Positions 16,446 through 24,368 of a DNA stretch of 64,000 nucleotides are shown here, in pieces. Positions within the stretch are counted from its first letter, which is position 1. Each line of letters starts with the position of its first letter. The DNA comes from Flavobacterium sp. (lineage in GTDB: Bacteria; Bacteroidota; Bacteroidia; Flavobacteriales; Flavobacteriaceae), in contig JADKBW010000015.1 in assembly GCA_016714905.1 (NCBI GenBank), positions 15,977 through 79,976 on the forward strand, in the 5' to 3' direction. The notes beneath the pieces are model-generated. The model was given only the letters and a program-made list of their open reading frames with translations, was not told where the DNA came from and did no database searches. The position numbers were made by a program, and so were the translations under genes.

Positions 16446-17227
16446 TGGAAAGCAAAATCGTACTTCAAACAGAAAACCTCAGCATTGGTTACCAACAGCA
16501 AAGAAAAGTAAATTGTATTGCTAAAGGCATTGACTTAACTTTAAGAGAAGGGAAATTATTGGCACTTGTTGGCGCTAACGGAATTGGAAAATCGACCTTA
16601 TTGCGAACCATAACTGGTATTCAAAAACCTTTAGAAGGACAAATTCTTTTAAACCAACAGCATCTGCAAGAATTTGATTCATTGACGCTTGCAAAAGAAA
16701 TGAGTCTGGTTTTGACTGAAAAATTACCGCCGAGTAATCTTACGGTCTATGAACTTATTGCATTGGGACGACAGCCCTACACCAATTGGATTGGCACTTT
16801 ATCAGTTAACGATACAGCAAAAATTGAAGAAGCGATTGCGTTGACGCAGACGCAAGCCTTAATCGACAAAAGGCACTATGAAATTAGCGACGGTCAATTG
16901 CAAATTGTAATGATTGCAAGAGCACTTGCACAAGACACCCCAATAATTGTATTGGATGAGCCAACAACTCATTTAGATTTACAACATAAAGTTTCGCTTT
17001 TCAAACTGCTCAAAAAGCTGACGCAAGAAACCCAAAAATGCATCCTTTTTTCCACCCACGATATCGACATGGCGATTCAATTGAGTGATGAAATGATTGT
17101 CATGACGGAAGGAAAATGCATTCAAGATTCCCCATGCAACTTAATCGCAAAAGATGTTTTTGGGTCCTTATTTCAAGATGAAAATATTTCATTTGATGTT
17201 CAAAAAGGAAAGTTCATTTTCAATTAA
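16445..17227 (+). CDS. btuD: ABC transporter ATP-binding protein (BtuD-like)
   Basis: A 260-residue ATPase. Walker A is GANGIGKST, the Q-loop follows, the signature is ISDGQLQIVMIARAL (a variant of LSGGQ with Asp in position 3), Walker B is IIVLDEPTTHLDL, and the H-loop His is in STHDIDM. I start at 16445, the ATG overlapping the permease stop. A longer open frame from 16283 runs inside the permease gene in another frame and is not needed. It would power B12 import with BtuC and BtuF. The 3' end overlaps the convergent methyltransferase by four bases. Confidence 0.9.
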   Translation: MESKIVLQTENLSIGYQQQRKVNCIAKGIDLTLREGKLLALVGANGIGKSTLLRTITGIQKPLEGQILLNQQHLQEFDSLTLAKEMSLVLTEKLPPSNLTVYELIALGRQPYTNWIGTLSVNDTAKIEEAIALTQTQALIDKRHYEISDGQLQIVMIARALAQDTPIIVLDEPTTHLDLQHKVSLFKLLKKLTQETQKCILFSTHDIDMAIQLSDEMIVMTEGKCIQDSPCNLIAKDVFGSLFQDENISFDVQKGKFIFN

Positions 17228-18833
17228 GATTTTCCTCTCAGTAGATTGATACTTACGGTAGCCACTTCAGAATCGGGAAACTTTCTAAAAAAATTGGGGT
17301 CCGGAAACAATCCAGATTCTGCAGCAATCTTATTGAAGACATCAATTTCAACAATATATTGATCGGAAAAACCATGAGTCGCATCGTAGGCAGTCGCTGC
17401 AGTTTTACCAATATTTCTTGCTGCAATTTCAGGCGCGATGGTATGCAACTCAATCAACAGCAAACCATATTTACTGACAAATGGAGACCATTTTAGAAGA
17501 TGTTCGAGTAGATTGTCTTCTACCTTTTTTGTACTAATCAGCATACCGCGATGCGCAAATGCTCCCGTCGAAGAACTTACTCTGTCATTGGTTTCATACG
17601 AAGGATTTTCCCAAATTCGATTGTGATCCAAAAACGTACGAACGTTTAGCAATTCTTTCAAATCGATGTCATAGTTTTCCGATAAGTCTTGTGCCAATAA
17701 ATCAGGTCTTCCGATATCGCCCCAAATCACTTTCGCCCAAATATCTGCTTTGATTAAGTTGGCTCTGGTCACCTTTAATGCCGCCTGATTGTAATCTACA
17801 CCAACCAAAAAAAAGGGATATTCATCTAACATTTTTCCTCTTAATGTTTGACGGTCTATTACTTCAAAAATATGCTGCAAAAAGGCACCATTGCCACAAC
17901 CCATGTCTAAGATTCCCTTGGGTTGTTGCTCAATAGGGAGATTAAACATTTGAATTAAAATTTCATCGACCACTTTAAAATAGGTTTCATGTGCTCCGCC
18001 ACTTCCCCAAACATTCATTTCTCTATCTACATGAATTTCGTCAGAACCGTCAGGCTGCATTCTAAGAATAGCAGGATTTCCAAACGTCAACTCGTCAATC
18101 TTAGCAAAAGTGGGCAAATAGGATACGGTTACGCCATAAGAAGCGGCTCTTTTGCAAAAAACAATCCCGTCTCTGTAAATTGATAATTACCGTTTTTCTC
18201 GGTAAACCAGCCTAAAAAAGCGAGAAAATCTAAAATTTTAATAAATAGTTCAGGTGATTTGTGAAATTCCTCCGGTCGAAAAGAAAGCTCCATAAAATAC
18301 TTATGAAACATCCCATTCATTCCCAAACGCACAATCGTGGGACCCACCAAATAACCTTCAATATGTTTTAGAATTTGATGTTGAATCTCATTTACCTCTT
18401 CATTTTCAGAAAATACAATTCCGTAATTGGCTTTATATTTTTCAAAAATTGTATTGAGTTTATGGAAAGGTTCCTCTTCAAAAAGACGAGGATGGTATTG
18501 TGTTGAAAAATGCAATAAATCGACTACATCTTCATACAAATAAAAATAAGAAAAAGCTTTTTCGCTCTTGGATGAAAGACCAAATCGAATCGATCCTTGA
18601 TCTTCTGCATGATAGGTGAGAAAACCCTGTGAACACAAAACACGCAAGCCAACATGAAGATAGCCTTTATTGGCCTTAAACTCAGAAGTCAGTTCCTCTA
18701 AAGTGGCCGTTTTTTTATCCAATAGAAATTTAAGGACCCCTTTTTTGTTTAGTGAAACTGCAACGGGCGCAGTGGCAAGTCCATCAAGATGCCTAAAAAT
18801 GGTACTTCTAAGATTACTTTTGTTTGTTATCAT
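17224..18833 (-). CDS. SAM-dependent methyltransferase with N-terminal winged-helix domain (frame broken by a 1-base deletion)
   Basis: The N-terminal part (SNLRSTIFRHLDGLATAPVA, then a winged-helix-like stretch) resembles the dimerisation domain of O-methyltransferase-like proteins. The C-terminal part has the SAM-binding motif I GILDMGCGNGAFLQHIFE, an acidic strand end VGVDYNQAALK and motif GDIGRPDLL. The two halves are in different frames. Near 18151 the minus strand reads gca-aaa-gag-ccg where gca-aaa-aga-gcc is needed, so one A of an A-tract is missing. Restored length is 536 residues. Read this way, the halves join smoothly as FFAKRAASYGVTVSYLPTF. Substrate unknown. No other gene lies in its transcription unit. 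Confidence 0.8.
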
Positions 18834-18874
18834 TTGGACACTATTTAGAAACTTATATCCAAATATAGAAAAAA

Positions 18875-19324
18875 CTACAACCCGATTTGTCTTTTTGCCT
18901 CTCCAATAACAAAGGCACAGGAATTCGCTAAGTTATAACTTCGCACCAAGGGTGAAATTGGAATCTTGAGATGGTTGTCAAATTTTGCCAAGACCTCAGC
19001 ACTCAAACCCACACTTTCTTTTCCAAAGACCAACCAATCACCATCTTGAAATTGAGTTTCCAAATAGGATTTTGTGGCATGAGAACTTAGCAGGAATACT
19101 CTTGATTTATCTGGAATAACAGCCATCCACTCCTCGACATTTTGGTATTCCTTCCAATCCAAATGTACCCAATAATCTAAGCCAGAACGTTTGAGATTCT
19201 TGTCTGTTATTTGAAACCCGAATGGATGGATGAGATGCAAACGACTTTCGGTTCCGACACAAAGTCGACCGATATTTCCGGTATTGTTTGGTATTTCTGG
19301 TTCTACTAAAACGATGTTAAGCAT
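18875..19324 (-). CDS. trmL: tRNA (cytidine(34)-2'-O)-methyltransferase TrmL
   Basis: A 149-residue SPOUT-fold (trefoil-knot) enzyme that 2'-O-methylates the wobble base of tRNA-Leu species. The N-terminus is MLNIVLVEPEIPNNTGNIGR with the conserved Asn-rich start and catalytic Arg. LHLIHPFGFQ follows, then FGKESVGLSAEVL and the knot end IPISPLVRSYNLANSCAFVIGEA with the SLN-like motif. The length fits TrmL (YibK). The ATG is 10 bases downstream of the preceding pseudouridine synthase stop, so the two RNA-modification genes probably form an operon. Confidence 0.92.
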   Translation of the reverse strand: MLNIVLVEPEIPNNTGNIGRLCVGTESRLHLIHPFGFQITDKNLKRSGLDYWVHLDWKEYQNVEEWMAVIPDKSRVFLLSSHATKSYLETQFQDGDWLVFGKESVGLSAEVLAKFDNHLKIPISPLVRSYNLANSCAFVIGEAKRQIGL

Positions 19325-19334
19325 TAGCTATTTT

Positions 19335-19904
19335 TTAAATTGTAAATTCTGCTACTTCCACGACTTGTCCTGATTGGAGATCATTTAGGTGTATGTTTCC
19401 GATTCGAACTCTCACCAAACGAAGCGTTGGAAAACCAACAGCCGCAGTCATTTTTCGGACTTGTCGAAATTTGCCTTCATTAACGGTAATCGAAACCCAA
19501 GACGTTGGACCATGTCTTTCATCCCGAATTTTCTTGGCTCTCGGTCCGAAGTTTGGCTCGGATTCTATTTGATGAACAGTGCAAGTTTTAGTCAAATACT
19601 TAGTGCCTTCAAATCCGATTTCGACGCCTTTTGAAAGTTGCATGATGGCATCTGGTGTAATCAGGCCGTCAACCTGAACGTAGTATTCTTTATCCACCTT
19701 ACTGCTGCAGATATAATCACTGATTTTACCATCGGTGGTAATCAAAAGCAAACCTTCAGAATCTTCATCCAATCGACCAATGGCCATTGTTCCTGGAGGA
19801 AAATCAAATAATGAACCTAACAATTTCTTGTTCCGTTTTAGTTCATACTTAAACTGACTTAAATAACCATAAGGCTTGTGAAGAATAAAATGTTGCTGTT
19901 TCAT
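19335..19904 (-). CDS. Pseudouridine synthase, RsuA/RluE-like
   Basis: A 189-residue enzyme isomerising uridine in rRNA. The catalytic Asp sits in the family motif GRLDEDSEGLLLITTDG (about residues 43-59). The N-terminal FILHKPYGYLSQF and the later GPRAKKIRDERHGPTSWVSITVNEGKFRQVRKM match the RsuA branch. It lacks the S4 domain found in RsuA, and the size is close to RluE (targets 23S U2457 in E. coli); the specific target is inference. First gene of a two-gene unit with trmL. Confidence 0.9.
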   Translation of the reverse strand: MKQQHFILHKPYGYLSQFKYELKRNKKLLGSLFDFPPGTMAIGRLDEDSEGLLLITTDGKISDYICSSKVDKEYYVQVDGLITPDAIMQLSKGVEIGFEGTKYLTKTCTVHQIESEPNFGPRAKKIRDERHGPTSWVSITVNEGKFRQVRKMTAAVGFPTLRLVRVRIGNIHLNDLQSGQVVEVAEFTI

Positions 19905-19918
19905 AAACGTACAAAAAT

Positions 19919-19948
19919 AAAAAGACCGTCAACATGGACGGTCTTTTT
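19919..19948. terminator. Terminator hairpin
   Basis: AAAAAGACCGTC pairs with GACGGTCTTTTT around AACATG. It ends the DUF4476 gene (minus strand) just upstream of the pseudouridine synthase start. Confidence 0.88.
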
Positions 19949-19966
19949 ATGATTTTATTTATCGAA

Positions 19967-20911
19967 TTATTGTTTACTCTGAACGTAATCAGATAACTCG
20001 TCTACATTACTGCTGAAAGAAAATATGCCATTTAATTTGAAATAATTACGCGGCTCCGTACAATAATCGTAAGCGTACTTCGCAAAATTCAATTTGTTAT
20101 CTTCAAAACTAAAGGTGTTTGCAATTTGTATGATTTGATCCACATTCAAACAATTAGCGGTAATCACTTGCTTCGCAGTTTTTAATCTCGTGTCTTCAAC
20201 ACTTTGTTGCTCTATGGTGGCCATCGCTGCATTAAAATTACCCGGCGTCATGCAAGATCTTCTGCCGCATCCGCGCACTTCAACTTCTTCGACCTGTCCG
20301 ATATTTGTTCCTGAATGCGTCGTTGTTGTTGTCGTTGTTTGCGTCACATTACCACCCATCGAATCATTAATCGATATCCCCATGTTGACTCCGCCAGCAT
20401 TTACACCAATGCCAACATTCACACCATCACTTTGTCTCGTTGTAGTTGTCGTAGTTTGGCTCACACCTCCAACTTGCTGAACAACTACTTGTCTTGGCTG
20501 ACCATAATGCACTACATGTACATTGCTCGGTGGCACAAATCCTGGTTCAACAGGAATGGCTGAAAAGTAATTTAATTTTGCTTTCGACTTCACATTTTTG
20601 TCTCTTTTTATTCTGTATGTTACATCGGAATAAACTCCGTCAACATCAGTAATCATTAAATTGTTTTTTGAAATTTCATTGATTGTCTTGTCTTCAAAAA
20701 CAATTTTTGCATTGTAGTACGGTTGATTCAAATCTTCTACTCGAAGATTGGTTTGTGCGACATCATTTTGTTGCTCTCCATTCAAAATGAGGAAAAATTT
20801 ATCTCCGCTATCGGAGAAAATGGTTAGATGCCCAACTGAACCCATCTGAGCGAAAGAGTAAGCTATTGTTACCAAGGTAAAAAGTAAAGTAAACTTGATT
20901 TTCATATGCAA
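19967..20911 (-). CDS. DUF4476 domain exported protein with Thr-rich linker
   Basis: A 314-residue protein with a signal peptide ending in YSFAQMG. The N-terminal part is strand-rich. The middle has two low-complexity segments, QTTTTTTRQ and TQTTTTTTTH, flanking a Gly/Asn-rich stretch, which look like a flexible linker. The last about 90 residues (MTPGNFNAAMATIEQQSVEDTRL onward) match DUF4476, a domain often C-terminal in Bacteroidota exported proteins. Function unknown. An alternative start is ATG two codons in (MKIKF). A CGRRSC pair sits just before DUF4476. Confidence 0.75.
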   Translation of the reverse strand: MHMKIKFTLLFTLVTIAYSFAQMGSVGHLTIFSDSGDKFFLILNGEQQNDVAQTNLRVEDLNQPYYNAKIVFEDKTINEISKNNLMITDVDGVYSDVTYRIKRDKNVKSKAKLNYFSAIPVEPGFVPPSNVHVVHYGQPRQVVVQQVGGVSQTTTTTTRQSDGVNVGIGVNAGGVNMGISINDSMGGNVTQTTTTTTTHSGTNIGQVEEVEVRGCGRRSCMTPGNFNAAMATIEQQSVEDTRLKTAKQVITANCLNVDQIIQIANTFSFEDNKLNFAKYAYDYCTEPRNYFKLNGIFSFSSNVDELSDYVQSKQ

Positions 20912-21141
20912 TTGTATTTTAATGTTAGTGATTTTTTTTACAAAATTTGACAGCGCTTTTCAAAAACGATGCCGCAAAATTATTAAAATATTTTTCAATG
21001 GTTTTATTTGAAATAAAAGAAATTTAGTAAATCGTCGAAATCGAACTTTTGGAGGCAAGTCGAGCGCTACATTTTTTGATTACCTTCGAATTGAGGTTGA
21101 TATTTATTCATTACTTTTACTTTTTTCAAATCCACTCATAA

Positions 21142-22478
21142 ATGAACGCCACTTTACTCACCCTTTTGACTTTTTGTCTTGCTTTAGCCGTCGGAATTTT
21201 TATTGGAAAGCTTCTATTTACTGCTAGATCGCAATCTGAAAAATTGGATTAGAAGAGAAACTCATTGCTTTAACTTCTCAATTCAAGTCGATACAAGAGC
21301 AACTGAAAACTACCCAAACGGAAAAAGAAACCATTAGAGCCGAAAAAGACAGCTTAGCCATTCAACTTTCTAAGAAGGAAACTGATTTTGAAAATTTGTG
21401 GGAGCGCAATCTGGAACAAAAGCAAGAAGTAGAAAAATTACAAGAGAAATTTACAAAAGAGTTTGAAAATCTAGCGAACAAAATTCTGGAAGAAAAAACG
21501 AACAAATTCACAGAACAAAACAAAGAAAACATGAAAAACATCTTGTCGCCATTGCAAGATAAAATTCAATTGTTTGAAAAGAAAGTGGAAGATACGCATA
21601 AGGAAAGCATCGATTATCATGCGGCGTTACGTCAGCAAATTTTAGGCTTAAGTGAAATGAATGCGCAGATGAGTAAAGAGACCGTCAATCTAACCAAAGC
21701 GCTAAAAGGCGACAGCAAAATGCAAGGCAATTGGGGTGAATTGGTTTTAGAACGTGTTTTAGAAAAATCTGGGTTAGAAAAAGATCGAGAATATTATGTG
21801 CAACAAGCGCACACAAGCGAAGATGGCCAGCGCGTATTTCCTGATGTTGTGATTAATTTACCTGATGGTAAAAAAATGATTGTCGATTCAAAAGTATCAT
21901 TGACTGCTTATGAAAAATTCAGCAACGAAGAAGATGACAATCTAAGAATGGGCTACCTGCGTGAACATGTCAATTCAATTAAGCGACATGTAGATCAATT
22001 AGGAGAAAAAAATTATCACGATTTGTATCAAATGGAAAGTCCTGATTTTGTGTTGCTGTTTATTCCAATTGAACCAGCTTTTGCCATTGCTTTAAATGAA
22101 GAGACTACACTCTATAATAAAGCCTTTGAGAAGAATATTGTTATCGTGACACCATCGACGTTACTAGCAACTTTGCGGACTATTGATAGCATGTGGACGA
22201 ATCAAAAACAACAAGAAAATGCCTACGAAATTGCGCGTCAGGCGGGTGCTTTGTATGATAAATTTGAAGGATTTGTGGCTGATTTGGTCAAAGTAGGCAA
22301 CAAAATTAAAGACTCTAAAACCGAATACGATGCCGCGATGAATAAATTGGTTGATGGAAAAGGCAATCTAATAACAAGTATAGAAAAGCTCAAGAAAATG
22401 GGTGCAAAAGCTAAAAAATCATTGCCTGAATCGGTTTTGAAAAGAGCGGAGACCGAAGATGAACAACTTTTGCCGTAA
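21142..22478 (+). CDS. rmuC: DNA recombination protein RmuC (frame broken by a 1-base deletion)
   Basis: RmuC limits recombination at inverted repeats in E. coli. The gene starts at 21142 with a membrane anchor (LLTLLTFCLALAVGIFIG), then a long coiled coil (about residues 35-150), then the PD-(D/E)XK-like core with GNWGELVLERVLEKSGLEKDREY, DVVINLPDGKKMIVDSKVSL and FVLLFIPIEPAFAIAL. The frame breaks at about 21246: aaa-ttg-gat-tag should be aaa-ttg-ga?-tta-gaa-gag, so one base is missing. Restored length is 445 residues, normal for RmuC. A start at 21396 would lose the membrane anchor and half the coiled coil. Confidence 0.88.
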
Positions 22479-22482
22479 TTGA

Positions 22483-23043
22483 ATGCTCATGGAAAAATTA
22501 AGCTACAAACCCGTCTCTTCGTCACATATTCATATCTCTGAATTGATGCTTCCGTCCAACACCAATTTCAGTGGTAAGATTCATGGAGGTTATATTTTGT
22601 CTTTACTAGATCAGGCCGCTTTTGCGAGTGCTTCTAAGTTTTCAGGATATTATTGTGTCACCGCTTCTGTAGATCGCGTTGATTTTATAAATCCGATTGA
22701 AGTGGGCGAGTTAGTCACATTGAAAGCTTGCGTCAATTATGTTGGCAATAGTTCTATGATTGTGGGCATTCGCGTTGAAGCTGAAAATATTCAAACCGGC
22801 AAAATAAAACATTGCAACTCTTCCTATTTTACGATGGTTGCCAAAGATGAAAATGGGAAAAATGCAACGGTTCCTGGATTAGAATTGTGCCATGAAGAAG
22901 ATATTCGCCGTTTCATAAATTGCATCAAGCAAATCGACTTAAGGAAAGAAAGAGATCTTCACGAAGAAAAGTATAATTATTCCTCCTTTGACGCAAAAGC
23001 AATATTGCAAAAATACCGTGTGTTGCTGTCGTTAAAACCATAG
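22483..23043 (+). CDS. Acyl-CoA thioesterase, hotdog fold
   Basis: A 186-residue hotdog-fold thioesterase. The core shows SELMLPSNTNFSGKIHGGYILSLLDQAAFASASKF, matching the family pattern with the catalytic Asp in the LLD/E position and the conserved His-Gly-Gly. Strand motifs DRVDFINPIEVGELVTLKA and SYFTMVAKD follow. It hydrolyses acyl-CoA esters in the cytoplasm; chain preference is unknown. The start is five bases after the rmuC stop, or the second ATG at 22489 (MEKLSY), so co-transcription with rmuC is likely. Confidence 0.88.
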   Translation: MLMEKLSYKPVSSSHIHISELMLPSNTNFSGKIHGGYILSLLDQAAFASASKFSGYYCVTASVDRVDFINPIEVGELVTLKACVNYVGNSSMIVGIRVEAENIQTGKIKHCNSSYFTMVAKDENGKNATVPGLELCHEEDIRRFINCIKQIDLRKERDLHEEKYNYSSFDAKAILQKYRVLLSLKP

Positions 23044-23123
23044 AACAATTGTTAAATATCTTACAAACAAGTACTTTCTCTGAATTTTATGTCAGAAAAT
23101 AACAGAAATATTAAATGTTTTGT

Positions 23124-23131
23124 TATTTTTG
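23124..23131 (+). promoter_or_regulatory. Candidate -7 promoter element of the cytochrome locus, copy A
   Basis: TATTTTTG fits TAnnTTTG and lies 19 bases before the cytochrome ATG. The upstream region shares a block (ACAATTGTTAAATATCT and ACAAACAAGTA) with the second cytochrome gene at 29.6 kb. Confidence 0.5.
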
Positions 23132-23150
23132 AAGCTTATTATTTTGACAA

Positions 23151-24323
23151 ATGAAACGATACTACCCAATTGCTTTTTGCCTAATTTCATTAACAATTAT
23201 AATTCTTTCGTGTTCAAAAAACGAGGATGATGATTATATCGACACTGCTGATTCCGCCAATAGAGGTATTGGTTCGACTAAAAGTGGCCCAATTCGATTT
23301 GATTTAGCTCAAACTCCATTTCCTAGATTATCCGATTACAAATTCTTTATTGGGGCATTGAAAGACCAAAAACCGGGTTATAAAGTGATTCCTTACGAAC
23401 CTGCAAGTTCTTTGTTTTCAGATTACGCTCATAAAAAGCGATTTGTTTGGATGCCAAGAGGTACCAAAGCAACCTACAATGGCGATAACAAAGTACTTGA
23501 ATTGCCAATTGGATCAGTCTTAATAAAAACCTTCTACTACGATAATGTGTTGCCAAACAATACGACGCGAATCATTGAAACGCGCCTAATGATACGAAAA
23601 TCAACAGGTTGGATATTTGCCGATTATGTTTGGAATGATGAGCAAACCGAAGCGTTTTTTAGCTTGGAAGGAAGTTTTACCCCAGTATCTTGGATTGACG
23701 AAAACAACCAAACAAGAAGCACTGAATATAGAATTCCTTCAGAAGCACAATGCGTAGTTTGTCACAAAAGACAAGAATTGGTAGATAATGAACTTCAAAC
23801 TACTTATATACCTATTGGCATAAAACCGCAAAATCTAAATTACAATTACAACTACGGTACAAGCTCAAGAAATCAATTGACACGATGGATGCAAGTCGGC
23901 TATCTAAATTCTAATTTCACTTTACCTTCGGAAGAAAATACTACGGTAGATTACCGCGATCTCACAAAAACAATTTCACAAAGAGCGCGATCATACGTAG
24001 ACATCAATTGTGCGCATTGCCATACTACTGACAGACATTGTGATTACAGACCAATGCGATTTGCATACAGCGAAACTGGACTAGCAAATGGTGTTGGAAA
24101 CACCAACATGGGGGCTTGCGTTGATACACAAGATATGCAGAATTTCCCGTCTGACTTAAATACAATTGTAAAACCAGGAAGCACAGAACGATCCATGTTA
24201 TTTTATAGAATCAATACCACAAACGAAACATTTAGAATGCCGCTGCATGGAAGAACCATGCTACATGACGAAGGCATTGCCTTGATGGGACAGTGGATTA
24301 ATTCGCTGGAAGACTGTCAATAA
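23151..24323 (+). CDS. Diheme c-type cytochrome lipoprotein (SO2930/HNE_0200 family), copy A
   Basis: A 390-residue envelope lipoprotein (leader ends in LSCSKNEDD). Two heme-c sites are visible, CVVCH at about residues 201-205 and CAHCH at about 285-289. The N-terminal half has the family blocks FPRLSDYKFF, YEPASSLFSDYAHKKRFVWMP and IETRLMIRK. The late PLHGRTMLHDEGIALMGQWI is also conserved in copy B. I recognise this as the family named for SO2930 or HNE_0200; its electron partner is not established. Two T9SS-secreted VCBS/UnbV proteins are encoded directly downstream, 45 and then 45 bases apart, suggesting a joint function. Confidence 0.82.
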   Translation: MKRYYPIAFCLISLTIIILSCSKNEDDDYIDTADSANRGIGSTKSGPIRFDLAQTPFPRLSDYKFFIGALKDQKPGYKVIPYEPASSLFSDYAHKKRFVWMPRGTKATYNGDNKVLELPIGSVLIKTFYYDNVLPNNTTRIIETRLMIRKSTGWIFADYVWNDEQTEAFFSLEGSFTPVSWIDENNQTRSTEYRIPSEAQCVVCHKRQELVDNELQTTYIPIGIKPQNLNYNYNYGTSSRNQLTRWMQVGYLNSNFTLPSEENTTVDYRDLTKTISQRARSYVDINCAHCHTTDRHCDYRPMRFAYSETGLANGVGNTNMGACVDTQDMQNFPSDLNTIVKPGSTERSMLFYRINTTNETFRMPLHGRTMLHDEGIALMGQWINSLEDCQ

Positions 24324-24368
24324 TAAAACCAAAGCAAAAACGCAATTTACAATCGAAAACAAATTATT

